The notes under the pieces: model-generated
The model's database searches: none
What the model was told of the DNA's origin: nothing
The model's input: the letters and a program-made list of their open reading frames with translations, nothing else
Translations under genes and position numbers: made by a program
Assembly (NCBI RefSeq): GCF_039521975.1
Contig: NZ_BAAACZ010000015.1
Span: 1 to 64,000 of the forward strand
Source of the DNA: Alkalibacillus silvisoli
Lineage (GTDB): Bacteria; Bacillota; Bacilli; Bacillales; Alkalibacillaceae
Direction: 5' to 3'
Length of the DNA stretch: 64,000 nucleotides
In this document: positions 31,599 through 40,315 of the stretch, piece by piece
Position numbering within the stretch: the first letter of the stretch is position 1
Layout of the letters: the number at the start of each line of letters is the position of its first letter

Positions 31599-31925
31599 TT
31601 AGAAAAGCTCTGATCGAAATCCTTTGCGTGCGTATGAATAAAGAAGAGATTGTTTCAACGGATGGTGGGTAACGATGCTTCCCACGAGTGCTTTCCCAAG
31701 CGTCGGTGTCATGGAACGATACCAATACCCTTGAGGGTATAAAACAACAATAGGACCATGTTTGCATTGACCATTACACAACGTTTTTGTCGTGTGTATT
31801 GTATACGTTAAGTTTTGATCATGAATGTCTTTTCGTATCGCCTTGGTAACTGCTTCGGCACCGTTTCTTATGCAAGATTTCCCATTGCAAAGCAGTAAAT
31901 GGTGACCAAAACCATTTAAATCCAT
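31599..31925 (-). CDS. thioredoxin-fold (2Fe-2S) ferredoxin-like protein, 108 aa
   Basis: HLLLCNGKSCIRNGA with a later LCNGQCKHGPIVVLYPQGYWY supplies the four-Cys pattern C-x4-C ... C-x3-C of the small thioredoxin-like 2Fe-2S ferredoxins. It is the first gene of the copA operon, right behind the CsoR-type operator at 31995-32013. Fe-S clusters are prime targets of copper, so a sensing or repair role is possible (inference). ATG at 31925 is preceded by GGGAGGTGGG. The overlapping palindrome at 31725-31740 is part of the coding sequence. Confidence 0.75.
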   Translation of the reverse strand: MDLNGFGHHLLLCNGKSCIRNGAEAVTKAIRKDIHDQNLTYTIHTTKTLCNGQCKHGPIVVLYPQGYWYRSMTPTLGKALVGSIVTHHPLKQSLLYSYARKGFRSELF

Positions 31926-31987
31926 CCACTCCCACCTCCCGTTTAGGGCGAATGAAAAACACACAAATCATAATAGCTTCTGAAAAG

Positions 31988-32013
31988 AATATACCATACC
32001 CCTATAAGGTATG
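31988..32013 (-). promoter_or_regulatory. copA-operon promoter with CsoR-type operator
   Basis: A perfect palindrome CATACC-N7-GGTATG (31995-32013) overlaps the spacer of a leftward promoter whose -10 is TATATT (31993-31988), with TTACAT as the -35 element 17 bp upstream. The arms match known CsoR boxes (TACC ... GGTA). Confidence 0.75.
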
Positions 32014-32177
32014 TAAAACACAAATTTTCACTTTATCAAAACCTACATCCACGTTTGGATACCCTTCTTGGGCATATTTTTTCTTTATTTATTGTCACGA
32101 AAGTTCAGAAGCACGAGTTATAAAAGGCATGACAATTGCGAATGCTATGTTGACGGGGTATCATAAGTGTGTTTCAA

Positions 32178-32199
32178 TTATACCTATATGGGGTATAAT
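32178..32199 (+). promoter_or_regulatory. copB promoter with CsoR-type operator
   Basis: The palindrome TTATACC-N7-GGTATAA (32178-32198) has the same spacing as the copA site and overlaps the -10 box TATAAT (32194-32199). The copB start is 21 bases downstream. Confidence 0.75.
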
Positions 32200-32219
32200 A
32201 TTTACAAGGAGGAGATAAA

Positions 32220-34367
32220 ATGTCCAAAAAGGATCATCACGAGCATGAACAGCACCATCACAAGGATCAAGATCATCATACTCACCACAAAGAAGATCAT
32301 CACGGCCATAATCATCATGGTCATGATCATCACAATCATCATAGCCACCATGCGCATGACGACCATGATCATCACGGTGGCGATGGTGGCCATTCCGGCC
32401 ATGGTCATCACGGGCATGGCGATCATGGAGATATGATGGCCGACTTTAAAAAACGCTTTTTTGTCACGGTTATTCTGGCAATACCTATTATCATATTGTC
32501 CGATATGATTCAGATGTTCTTTAACTATACCGTTGCATTTCCCGGCGATACAGCCGTTGAACTCATCTTGGCAACTATTGTTTTCGTCTACGGGGGTTGG
32601 CCATTTTTAACGGGGCTTGTGAGCGAGATTAAAGACAAATCCCCGGGAATGATGACCCTCATCGGGTTTGCTATCTCCGTTGCGTACGTCTACAGTGCAG
32701 CTACAGTCTTTGGTCTTGAAGGGATGGATTTCTTCTGGGAGCTCGCCACATTGGTTGCCATCATGCTTCTTGGTCACTGGATTGAGATGAAATCCGTGAT
32801 GAAAGCATCCGACTCACTTGAATCCCTTGTAGAACTCATGCCTCAAGAAGCCAATAAGCTCGATGAGAACGATCAAGTCATAACCGTCTCTGTTTCTGAT
32901 CTTAAAAAGGGCGACCGTCTGCTTATTAAACCAGGCGAGAAAATACCGGCGGATGGCCATATTCTAAATGGAAAATCCTCGATCAATGAATCGATGCTTA
33001 CCGGGGAATCCGAGCCTGTTGAAAAAAGTGATGGAGACGAAGTCATCGGCGGATCGATCAACTCATCCGGTTCCTTGACAATCGAAGTCTCCAAAACGAG
33101 CGATGAAGGATATTTATCGCAAGTGGTACAACTGGTCAAAGAGGCACAGGAAAGTAAATCAAGAACCCAAATGCTTTCAGACCGTGCCGCCAGTCTACTG
33201 TTCTACGTCGCTGTTGTTGCCGGAATCGTGACCTTCAGCACTTGGATGGCCCTTGGTGTGGATACGAATTTTGCGGTTGCTCGGATGGTCACGGTACTTG
33301 TTATTTCTTGTCCGCACGCCCTTGGTCTCGCGATTCCATTAGTGGCTGCACGTTCCACAGGAATTTCGGCTGAAAAAGGGTTATTCATTCGAAACCGCAT
33401 CGGATTTGAAAGCGCCCGAAGGGTCGACACAATGATATTTGACAAGACCGGAACATTAACGCACGGGGAGTTCGGAGTAACAGACATTATCCCGGTAGAA
33501 AACAACGTATCCGAAGAGGAGTTGCTAAGATTGGCGGCATCGTTGGAGTCTCAATCAGAGCACCCAATCGCTGCCGGCATTGTAGCAAAAGGAAAAGAAA
33601 AGAATATCGACATTCCCCAACCGGAGGACTTTGATTCGATAACAGGGTCAGGAATTACCGGAAACGTTGATGGGAAGGTTATTTCGATCGTCAGCCCGGG
33701 GCATCTGCAAAGAGAAGGGATCAGTTATGATAAGGAGCGCTTATCCAAACTCTCGGAAACAGGCAAGACCGTTGTTTTTGTCCTTCAGGAGCAAACATTG
33801 CTCGGTGCGATTGCCTTAGCTGATGCTGTTAAAGAATCCGCAAAAGAGGCTATTGATCGCTTGCACCAAATCGGCATGGAAACGGTGATGCTAACCGGAG
33901 ATAACGAACAAGTGGCCCAAGAAGTGGCCAAACAAATTGGAATTGATCAAGTCATTGCCGAAGTTCTCCCACATCAGAAGGCGGAAAAAGTTAAAGAATT
34001 GAAGAAAGATGGGAAACGGGTCGGCATGACCGGGGATGGCATTAATGATGCTCCAGCACTTGCAAATGCTGATCTTGGCGTAGCCGTTGGAGCCGGAACA
34101 GATGTCGCTATGGAAACAGCCGATGTAGTGCTCGTCAATAGCGATCCACTCGATGTTGTATCCATTGTCGATCTGTCAAGAGTCACTTATCGCAAGATGA
34201 TTCAAAACCTTTGGTGGGCTGCTGGCTACAACATCGTTGCGATCCCGCTCGCGGCAGGTGTGCTCGCCGGATGGGGATTCCTGCTTGATCCAGCTTTAGG
34301 TGCGGTCCTCATGTCACTGAGTACCGTTATCGTAGCGATCAATGCCCAGACGCTCAAGATGAAATAA
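32220..34367 (+). CDS. copB: CopB-type P1B copper ATPase with His-rich N-terminus, 715 aa
   Basis: The first ~75 residues are almost all His, Asp and Gly with dozens of His. The membrane part carries the CPH motif (SCPHALGLAIP, ~363) in place of CPC, DKTGT at ~407 and GDGINDAPAL. CPH plus a His-rich tail is typical of the CopB (P1B-3) group, which exports Cu(II)/Cu(I) or silver (family knowledge). AAGGAGGAG precedes the ATG. Its promoter is governed by its own CsoR-type operator, and a terminator follows at 34418-34445. Confidence 0.93.
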   Translation: MSKKDHHEHEQHHHKDQDHHTHHKEDHHGHNHHGHDHHNHHSHHAHDDHDHHGGDGGHSGHGHHGHGDHGDMMADFKKRFFVTVILAIPIIILSDMIQMFFNYTVAFPGDTAVELILATIVFVYGGWPFLTGLVSEIKDKSPGMMTLIGFAISVAYVYSAATVFGLEGMDFFWELATLVAIMLLGHWIEMKSVMKASDSLESLVELMPQEANKLDENDQVITVSVSDLKKGDRLLIKPGEKIPADGHILNGKSSINESMLTGESEPVEKSDGDEVIGGSINSSGSLTIEVSKTSDEGYLSQVVQLVKEAQESKSRTQMLSDRAASLLFYVAVVAGIVTFSTWMALGVDTNFAVARMVTVLVISCPHALGLAIPLVAARSTGISAEKGLFIRNRIGFESARRVDTMIFDKTGTLTHGEFGVTDIIPVENNVSEEELLRLAASLESQSEHPIAAGIVAKGKEKNIDIPQPEDFDSITGSGITGNVDGKVISIVSPGHLQREGISYDKERLSKLSETGKTVVFVLQEQTLLGAIALADAVKESAKEAIDRLHQIGMETVMLTGDNEQVAQEVAKQIGIDQVIAEVLPHQKAEKVKELKKDGKRVGMTGDGINDAPALANADLGVAVGAGTDVAMETADVVLVNSDPLDVVSIVDLSRVTYRKMIQNLWWAAGYNIVAIPLAAGVLAGWGFLLDPALGAVLMSLSTVIVAINAQTLKMK

Positions 34368-34417
34368 ATACCCTGTGCATCCTCCACCACTCGGGACAAA
34401 TACCACTAATCAATTAG

Positions 34418-34445
34418 AAACCCCTCACGTTCGAGGGGCTTCTCT
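34418..34445 (+). terminator. terminator of copB
   Basis: CCCCTC / GAGGGG arms with a 6-base loop are followed by CTTCTCT, 50 bases after the copB stop. Confidence 0.6.
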
Positions 34446-34507
34446 ACTCATTATAAACTTATTCTTAATATTCTATCCCTTTTTAGTATCCTCCGTAGGT
34501 ATTGGGA

Positions 34508-35119
34508 TCAGCTTTGCAGGCTTGTTTTTTTCTCCTTACTTGGTTCCTTTCCTATCATCATATGATGGTTTTCCTCGTGTTGCGGAGATGGCTGATTTTC
34601 CATATTTGAAAAGGGAAAGGTCCAGAATGTGAGTAGCATTAACATACACGTTGCAACGAGCAGGACATAATCATATTTTTGAACAAATGTAGAAAATGTT
34701 TCCTGAAGGACGTGGCGAATACAAAACATCGTTGTACCCATTAGCAATAACAAGCTGATCAATAGGAGAACTGCCCCTTCTGAAATCGTGAGCATTTCTA
34801 CAACCATTGTTCCCATCATACCTGCCATGATCCCGGAAAAAAGCCCTTCAATACTCGCTAGCACATGTAAGCGTATACCGAGAATAAATCCGGTTATTCC
34901 AGCAAAGGTTATGCTGAACAAGGTCGAATATAACAAATCTCCATGAAGAACAATTCCGAAGAAAAAACCTAATGACAAGGCAAATACCATGGCCAAAGCC
35001 ATGGTCATCATCATATTGACCATAAGGCTACCTTTATATCTGCTAAAAAAATAAATGGAACAAATTAAACCCAGATGTATGGATAAGAAACAAACAATAT
35101 ACATATACCCCGTAATCAT
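34508..35119 (-). CDS. polytopic membrane protein with His/Met-rich tail, 203 aa
   Basis: Five or six hydrophobic segments cover residues 1-170, with many Met residues and an MMMTMALAM stretch. The last ~30 residues carry HEENHHMMIG and a Lys-rich end. No family is recognised with certainty. The Met/His content and place next to copB suggest copper handling at the membrane (inference). AAGGAG lies upstream of the ATG. Confidence 0.6.
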   Translation of the reverse strand: MITGYMYIVCFLSIHLGLICSIYFFSRYKGSLMVNMMMTMALAMVFALSLGFFFGIVLHGDLLYSTLFSITFAGITGFILGIRLHVLASIEGLFSGIMAGMMGTMVVEMLTISEGAVLLLISLLLLMGTTMFCIRHVLQETFSTFVQKYDYVLLVATCMLMLLTFWTFPFSNMENQPSPQHEENHHMMIGKEPSKEKKTSLQS

Positions 35120-35319
35120 TTAATCATGCTCCTTGTCCTTTATCACTATTTTATGGCTGCAATATCAACATATGATAAATTTAAAAATGCATTAGGGGGG
35201 TAATGTATATTAAACACCAGATCGTTGAGGAAAACTATTTCACAAACATGAATAAGTTAATCCGGCTGAAAAGTGCACACTATAAAATAACATAATCACA
35301 AGGCAGCTTTTTTCCTCTT

Positions 35320-36057
35320 TCAGAAAAGCAACTGCAAGCTAAACGCCATGACAGCCATACCGAGTAGGAACCCATAAATCGAGGAATGCTCTTTATTATA
35401 TTTTTTGGCCGTAGGAATGAGCCCATCCAATGAGATAAAAACCATAATCCCAGCAACGGAAGCAAATACGATGCCGAACAGAATATCATTTAAGAAAGGC
35501 ATCAAGACCATAAATGCGACCACTGCACCGAGGGGCTCTAATAATCCTGACAAAAATGAATACAAAAGTGCTTTCTTTCTGCTTCCTGTTGCATAATACA
35601 TGGGGACAGATACCGTGATGCCTTCCGGGATATTGTGAAGGGCAACTGCGATCGCTATGGCAACGCCGAGCGTAGGTTCTTGTAAAGCCGCGGTAAATGT
35701 GGCAATACCTTCCGGAAAGTTGTGGATGGTTATAGCAAGTGCGGTGAAACTCCCCATTCTCATTAATTCCGGGCTTTTTGATCTGGCTGATTGGGGAGAT
35801 TGATTCATCTCTTCCACTTTTTTCACTTCATGAGGGTTGCCTTGATTAGGAACAAGCTTGTCGATCAACGCAACCAGCAACATACCGGCAAAGAATCCGC
35901 CCACCGTCAGCCAACTTCCGATCTGCTCCCCTATAGCGCTTGTTAAGGCATCCTGAGCTTCAGAAAAAATCTCCACGAAAGATACATAAATCATGACCCC
36001 GCCGAGAAGCCCAGCGATCAACGTCAGGCCAAGGGCAAACCACACATCTTGTCCCAC
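35320..36057 (-). CDS. ZIP-family metal transporter (ZupT-like), 245 aa
   Basis: Eight membrane segments and the two metal-site motifs HNFPEGIATF (~117-126) and HNIPEGI (~146-152) identify a ZIP importer of the ZupT/GufA branch. Such proteins bring in Zn2+ and other divalent metals (family knowledge). The GTG start has GGAG 9 bases upstream. It is monocistronic, between copper genes. Confidence 0.88.
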   Translation of the reverse strand: MGQDVWFALGLTLIAGLLGGVMIYVSFVEIFSEAQDALTSAIGEQIGSWLTVGGFFAGMLLVALIDKLVPNQGNPHEVKKVEEMNQSPQSARSKSPELMRMGSFTALAITIHNFPEGIATFTAALQEPTLGVAIAIAVALHNIPEGITVSVPMYYATGSRKKALLYSFLSGLLEPLGAVVAFMVLMPFLNDILFGIVFASVAGIMVFISLDGLIPTAKKYNKEHSSIYGFLLGMAVMAFSLQLLF

Positions 36058-36146
36058 TGCACATCACTCCATTTGTTGGGAATTTATAACTTCCAATTCG
36101 CATCTCTATGTAAGGCTTTTTGTATCATTCCAATGGAGATTGTCAT

Positions 36147-36809
36147 TTATTTAGGTTTCAAACTAGCTAATTTTTTTTGATTCCTCTCCGAAAGGACTTT
36201 AACAAAGCCAAAGATATGTACAGCCCACACTATAACAACTAAAAATAGAAATGGAATTCGAGCAAAATTGGGTAACGGGATGTGAAAGAACAAGAAATAA
36301 ACCGTGTGCAGAACGACCAATATATAATATATGTGCACACGCTGTTGGAGATATTTCCAACTCTCTTGGCCAAGCATTTTTATACTCTTTTTATTTGAGG
36401 TCATGAAAAGTGCAAATAAATAAATCAAAGCCACTATGCCAATAAGATTATCATTGGCAAATCCTGGGTGAGTGTCATAACTATTTGTCATGGGATTGAA
36501 GACAAAGAACAGCCTCATGAAGTCCCACATAATCCAACCATCAAAAATAATGTAAACATGAGCAAAAGCCGTTATGGCCACCCAAATCCCTAGCTGTTTC
36601 CTCCAGTGCAGCAATAATTTCATGCTGTTGCTAAACTTTGAAGATGATCCAAGAAGGAGAATCGCTACGATGTAAAGAACAGATATGTCGGCAAAAGCAC
36701 GGTTCCAGGCATGCATCGGATCCCATTCTCCTCTTAAAAAAAGAAAGAAAGCCATAAGTGCCACGGTTACAAAGAACAAGGAAATATGTTTTTTGATCGC
36801 TCGGCTCAT
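36147..36809 (-). CDS. ferric-reductase-like haem membrane protein (MsrQ-type), 220 aa
   Basis: Six membrane helices hold two pairs of conserved His. One is LLLHWRKQLGIWVAITAFAH (the first helix pair) and the other RVHIYYILVVLHTVYFLFFH, the layout of ferric reductase-like/MsrQ proteins that bind two haems and pass electrons across the membrane. No MsrP partner is nearby. It is divergent from the rhodanese gene. ATG at 36809 is used, with AAAAGGA just before it. Confidence 0.75.
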   Translation of the reverse strand: MSRAIKKHISLFFVTVALMAFFLFLRGEWDPMHAWNRAFADISVLYIVAILLLGSSSKFSNSMKLLLHWRKQLGIWVAITAFAHVYIIFDGWIMWDFMRLFFVFNPMTNSYDTHPGFANDNLIGIVALIYLFALFMTSNKKSIKMLGQESWKYLQQRVHIYYILVVLHTVYFLFFHIPLPNFARIPFLFLVVIVWAVHIFGFVKVLSERNQKKLASLKPK

Positions 36810-36939
36810 TCCTTTTCTTTCATTCCTTTCCTTACGCTTTTTTATTAGTATATAAAAAATGTATGAAAAAACTATGGAGATCTGGAACACCGGGCAGCTT
36901 TTTCTTCAAAACGATCCTGGGGCATCTTTCATAAGAATA

Positions 36940-36972
36940 CTTCATTATTTCTTCACTTTTTTCACCTACACT
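36940..36972 (+). promoter_or_regulatory. direct-repeat promoter element a (rhodanese gene)
   Basis: CTTCA (36940) and CTTCA (36951) are spaced 11 bp, followed by an ACTTTTTT tract and a -10 TACACT (36967-36972). This is one of nine like elements in the window. After it there is a 4-codon frame behind AAAGGAG (37018) and then the rhodanese gene at 37102. Confidence 0.6.
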
Positions 36973-37101
36973 AGAACTATGAGGAAAGATGAGAAATGAT
37001 AAAAGGAGATAAACACAATGATTCCTCAGTAAGGGCATACATTGAATGTTCAAGGGTCAATAACTTCATCATCTGGATACTTATACAGGGGGGGGAAGCA
37101 A

Positions 37102-37512
37102 TTGCGGGGTAAATATATCATGCCCATTGTTTTGACGGTAATAACTTTAGTGTTTTTTCTAACGTTTAACCCATTTACGGTTGAACCTGAAGCCGAGGAA
37201 GCAGGGGAGTGGATAGAGATTAACCAAAACGAGGTGAGTGCAGAGATTGGTGAGGCAAACGTTGAATTGGTTGACTTGCGTGAAAAAGAGCTTTACGACG
37301 AAGGACATATCCCCGGTGCGATTCATATTCCTTACGATAAATTTCAACAACGTTATAACGAATTGAGCGATGACAACCGGATCATCTTAATTTGCCACAC
37401 AGGGAGCATGGGGGTTGATAGTGCGGACTTTCTTGTTAATCAAGGATTTGATGATGTTGCCAATTTTGGTGGAGGAATGGCCGTTTGGGAAGGGCCACTG
37501 AAAACAAATTAA
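37102..37512 (+). CDS. membrane-anchored rhodanese-like protein, 136 aa
   Basis: A membrane anchor (about residues 6-22) precedes a rhodanese domain with ELVDLREKELYDEGHIPGAI and the active-site loop CHTGSMG. The domain faces outward by the positive-inside rule. It transfers sulfane sulfur or acts as a thiol redox protein (family knowledge). A TTG start at 37102 is chosen because GGGGGGAAG lies 4-9 bases upstream; the ATG six codons later has no site. Direct-repeat element a precedes it. Confidence 0.75.
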   Translation: MRGKYIMPIVLTVITLVFFLTFNPFTVEPEAEEAGEWIEINQNEVSAEIGEANVELVDLREKELYDEGHIPGAIHIPYDKFQQRYNELSDDNRIILICHTGSMGVDSADFLVNQGFDDVANFGGGMAVWEGPLKTN

Positions 37513-37810
37513 ATACTAACATCGCCTATCCTGATTTATTTTGCTAACGTGTAAAACCCCATGGCCACCGTTTGATGACCATTAATATGATGGTATGATT
37601 TTGTGATCTTATATTGCGTGTAATATAGGGTCACATTTTTGTGACAAAGGGAGTTCTTCATTATTTCTCCACATTTTTGTCTTAACGTAAGTCGTAGTTT
37701 TTTAAAGGGAATTTGTAAATACCTTAATGCTATTACGCAGGTAAAACCATCTATTTGGGAAAGAAAATTCTCATAGAACTTATTGTCAAGGTCAGGGAAT
37801 TTTTGATCAA
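37513..37810 (+). promoter_or_regulatory. lgt upstream region with direct-repeat promoter element b
   Basis: Element b is CTTCATTATTT (37656) followed by CTCCACATTTTT (37667), the clearest copy of the nine-site motif. Just upstream lies a perfect palindrome GTCAC-ATTTTT-GTGAC (37630-37645), which may be a second operator or the end of the rhodanese transcript. No gene is seen in this stretch. Confidence 0.6.
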
Positions 37811-38692
37811 ATGCCAGAAATGAGTGAAAAAATGCTGCTTTCTAATGTACAACCATTAAACCCCGTTGCCTTTGAAATCTTCGGCTGGCCGATATATTGG
37901 TATGGCGTTATTATCATTCTTGGTGCCTTACTAGGGTACGTATTAGCCAACCGTGAAGCCATACGTCGTGGACTTCCAAAAGACTTTTTCGCGGATTTAC
38001 TCATCTGGGCAGTTCCAGTTGCACTGGTTTTTGCAAGGATGTATTATGTCATCTTCAACTTGGATTATTATTTGGAAAACCCAGGACAAATAATTGCAAT
38101 CTGGGAAGGTGGCCTTGCGGTCCACGGTGGGCTAGTTGGTGGCGTTCTTACTGGGTATGTATTTGCAAAAATTCGAGGCTTTTCTTTTTGGAAAGTTGCA
38201 GATATTGCAGCCCCGAGTATTTTACTTGGGCAAGCCATTGGACGCTGGGGCAATTTTATAAACCAAGAGGCTCATGGCGGAGAGGTATCGAGAGAATTTC
38301 TTGAAAATCTTATGCTTCCCGATTGGATTATCAATCAAATGTTCATTGATGGCAGCTACTATCATCCAACTTTTCTATATGAATCCATTTGGAGTTTCAT
38401 CGGGGTTGGAATTCTTCTTTATTTACGAAGAGTCAACATGAGGCGTGGTGACCTTTTTCTCACGTACGTTATTTGGTACTCATTTGGACGCTTCTTCATC
38501 GAAGGATTACGTACGGACAGTTTAATGATCTTTGACTTCCTGCGTACTGCACAAGTCATTTCCATTGTTTTAATTGTCGGTGCTGTCATCACTATCATTT
38601 ATCGAAGAAAAACAGGCTTATCTAGGATCAGGTATTTATCCGATGATTCACCGAAGAAAAAGAACAAGAATAAGAAAAGGGGAAAGAAATAA
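37811..38692 (+). CDS. lgt: prolipoprotein diacylglyceryl transferase, 293 aa
   Basis: Seven membrane helices carry the Lgt signatures GGLAVHGGLVGG and IGRWGNFINQEAHGG (~153-167), with the later RRVNMRRGDLF. It adds diacylglycerol to the lipobox Cys of pre-lipoproteins. The C-terminus is very Lys-rich (DSPKKKNKNKKRGKK). Its place in an island with several metal-binding lipoproteins, behind the shared promoter motif, suggests an extra stress-induced copy; the housekeeping lgt normally sits with hprK (established for Bacillus). Confidence 0.92.
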   Translation: MPEMSEKMLLSNVQPLNPVAFEIFGWPIYWYGVIIILGALLGYVLANREAIRRGLPKDFFADLLIWAVPVALVFARMYYVIFNLDYYLENPGQIIAIWEGGLAVHGGLVGGVLTGYVFAKIRGFSFWKVADIAAPSILLGQAIGRWGNFINQEAHGGEVSREFLENLMLPDWIINQMFIDGSYYHPTFLYESIWSFIGVGILLYLRRVNMRRGDLFLTYVIWYSFGRFFIEGLRTDSLMIFDFLRTAQVISIVLIVGAVITIIYRRKTGLSRIRYLSDDSPKKKNKNKKRGKK

Positions 38693-39076
38693 GAAGAGGT
38701 ACGAATGAAGACAAATAGCCAAGGATGATGCTCCAAGCGATTTGAAGCAATAATATTCCTAAGTTTTGCATTTGAAATGAACAAAAACAGCCAAGAAACC
38801 GTATCAATGCTGTTTTTTTGGCTGTTTCCTTTTGTCAAAGAGTTGTAGGAGAAATCAGCCCATTTACTTCCCCTAAAATTTTTTCATCTATCCTAATGAC
38901 AGGCATTTTTGCTGTAATCAATCTCAGTTCACTTTCTTTAAGCCCACATTTAACGGGCACTTCTTATTTTTATTTTCACAAACGAGGACCCGGCGCTCCT
39001 TGAATAGACGCCTTCTTCTCAGATGCGCTGGAAAAGGCCAGGAACTTTCCAAATGAAGCTTCCTCCAAGCGCTCCC
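38693..39076. other. lgt terminator and a short degraded reading frame
   Basis: AAACAGCCAA (38785-38794) and TTGGCTGTTT (38818-38827) form a terminator usable in both directions. On the minus strand at about 38835-38958 a stop-free stretch reads VPVKCGLKESELRLITAK, then MPVIRIDEKILGEVN. It looks like the end of a real protein but has no start signals; it may be a remnant. Nothing else was recognised. Confidence 0.4.
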
Positions 39077-40003
39077 CTACTCATTCAACGCTGTCTCCAA
39101 CGTCTCAATATTTTTCCCCATTATGCTGAAATAGTCTTCATTATTCTCCATGTCTTCTTCGGAAATGGATTCCAAGTTTCGAAGCACCAGACTTTCTGCG
39201 CCGATTTCCTCCTGAATCACTTCGGTGACGGAACTGTTCACGTTATTTTCAAAAACGACGTAGCCGATATCCTCTTCTTCAGCGATTTTGACGATTTCGG
39301 CAAGCTCTGACTGGGACGGCTCTTCATTAGGGGAAAGACCTAGAACGCTCAATTGTTCTAATCCGTAGCGATCTTCCCAGTAGCCATAAGCAGCATGGGA
39401 GACAATCAACTCATCACGATCGGCCTCTGCAAACGTCGATTCCAACGTTTGATCGAGCGCTTCCAGGTCATCACGTAGCGCTTCATAGTTTTCCGTAAAA
39501 TAAGCTTCCTGTTCCGGCCGCAACTCGATAAGTGTATGTTTAATATTCTCCGCAACGTCTATACTACGGGCCGGATCCAAAAAAATATGCGGGTCGCCAT
39601 CCTCATGTTCAGCCTCGTGATCTTGTTCATGGTCATGGTCGTTGCCAATTAGTTCAATGCCTTCGCCCGCAGGGACTATTGCCACATCCTCATCAGCGAG
39701 CATATCCTCGGCTGTTTCAACAAAGCCTTCCATTCCTACGTCGGAATAGATAAAGGCATCGCTTTCCGCGAGTTGGATCAACTCATTAGCTGTCGGCTCA
39801 AAGGAATGCGCGTCTGTGTTCGGCGGGTAGATGGTTTCGGCATTGACTTCGTTGCCGCCAATTTTGGACGTAAAGTCCTCCAAAGCGAAAACCGTCGTGT
39901 GAATCTGTAAAGGATCCTTCTCCCTTTCGTTACCCGAGCTTTCCCCTTGGCAACCGGCAAGTGCTATGCCGGAAATGATGATCATCATACATGATTTCCG
40001 CAT
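39077..40003 (-). CDS. znuA: zinc ABC-transporter substrate-binding lipoprotein (ZnuA/AdcA type), 308 aa
   Basis: The lipobox is ALAGC. The mature protein is a cluster A-I binding protein with PNTDAHSFEPT, a His-rich loop (NDHDHEQDHEAEHEDGDPHIF) and VSHAAYGYWEDRYGL. It captures Zn2+ at the surface for a ZnuBC pump, but no permease or ATPase is next to it. ATG at 40003 is preferred because AAAGGA lies ~10 bases upstream. A Zur box is present at 40025-40039. Confidence 0.9.
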   Translation of the reverse strand: MRKSCMMIIISGIALAGCQGESSGNEREKDPLQIHTTVFALEDFTSKIGGNEVNAETIYPPNTDAHSFEPTANELIQLAESDAFIYSDVGMEGFVETAEDMLADEDVAIVPAGEGIELIGNDHDHEQDHEAEHEDGDPHIFLDPARSIDVAENIKHTLIELRPEQEAYFTENYEALRDDLEALDQTLESTFAEADRDELIVSHAAYGYWEDRYGLEQLSVLGLSPNEEPSQSELAEIVKIAEEEDIGYVVFENNVNSSVTEVIQEEIGAESLVLRNLESISEEDMENNEDYFSIMGKNIETLETALNE

Positions 40004-40315
40004 CCAAATAAACATCCTTTCAAATAGTAATGATTACGATTTAAGATTAGAGAAACACATTGATCCTGTCAAGGACTTTCTAAAATCTTACTTTAATCTA
40101 GGGTAATCAACTACTTTCATAGAAAAGAAGCAAGGCAATCAGTTTATGGATATACCAAATTTATGCGCGTGATTGGGGGGGGTGGTTCTATATCTACTGA
40201 TAATATTATGAAGGGTGATATTAAATTGTAATCATACAGTAATAGAATCCTCATAGTTTCTCCATATTTTCTTGTTATTTTAACTTAGGAATACAAAAAT
40301 GGGGAGGAAGTTTAA
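40004..40315. promoter_or_regulatory. divergent region: Zur box (40025-40039) and direct-repeat promoter element c (40249-40271)
   Basis: On the minus strand TCGTAATCATTACTA (40039-40025) matches the Bacillus Zur box TCGTAATNATTACGA at 14 of 15 positions, placed directly before znuA. On the plus strand CCTCATAGTTT (40249) and CTCCATATTTTC (40260) form element c in front of the NlpC/P60-like gene, with TATTTT as a possible -10. Confidence 0.75.

Noticed and set aside
31725..31740. Perfect palindrome ATACCC-TTGA-GGGTAT as a third CsoR site
   Set aside because: It lies inside the ferredoxin-like gene and encodes the conserved Tyr-Pro-Gln-Gly-Tyr; its spacer (4) differs from the 7 of the two promoter sites.
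32202..32426. Met/Ile-rich minus-strand frame
   Set aside because: It is the complement of the His-rich start of copB.
34375..34632. Plus-strand frame of 85 codons after copB
   Set aside because: It runs through the copB terminator and is antisense to the end of the membrane protein gene.
37630..37645. GTCAC-ATTTTT-GTGAC as the rhodanese terminator
   Set aside because: The stem is only 5 bp without a following T run, and it lies next to promoter element b; kept only as a possible operator.
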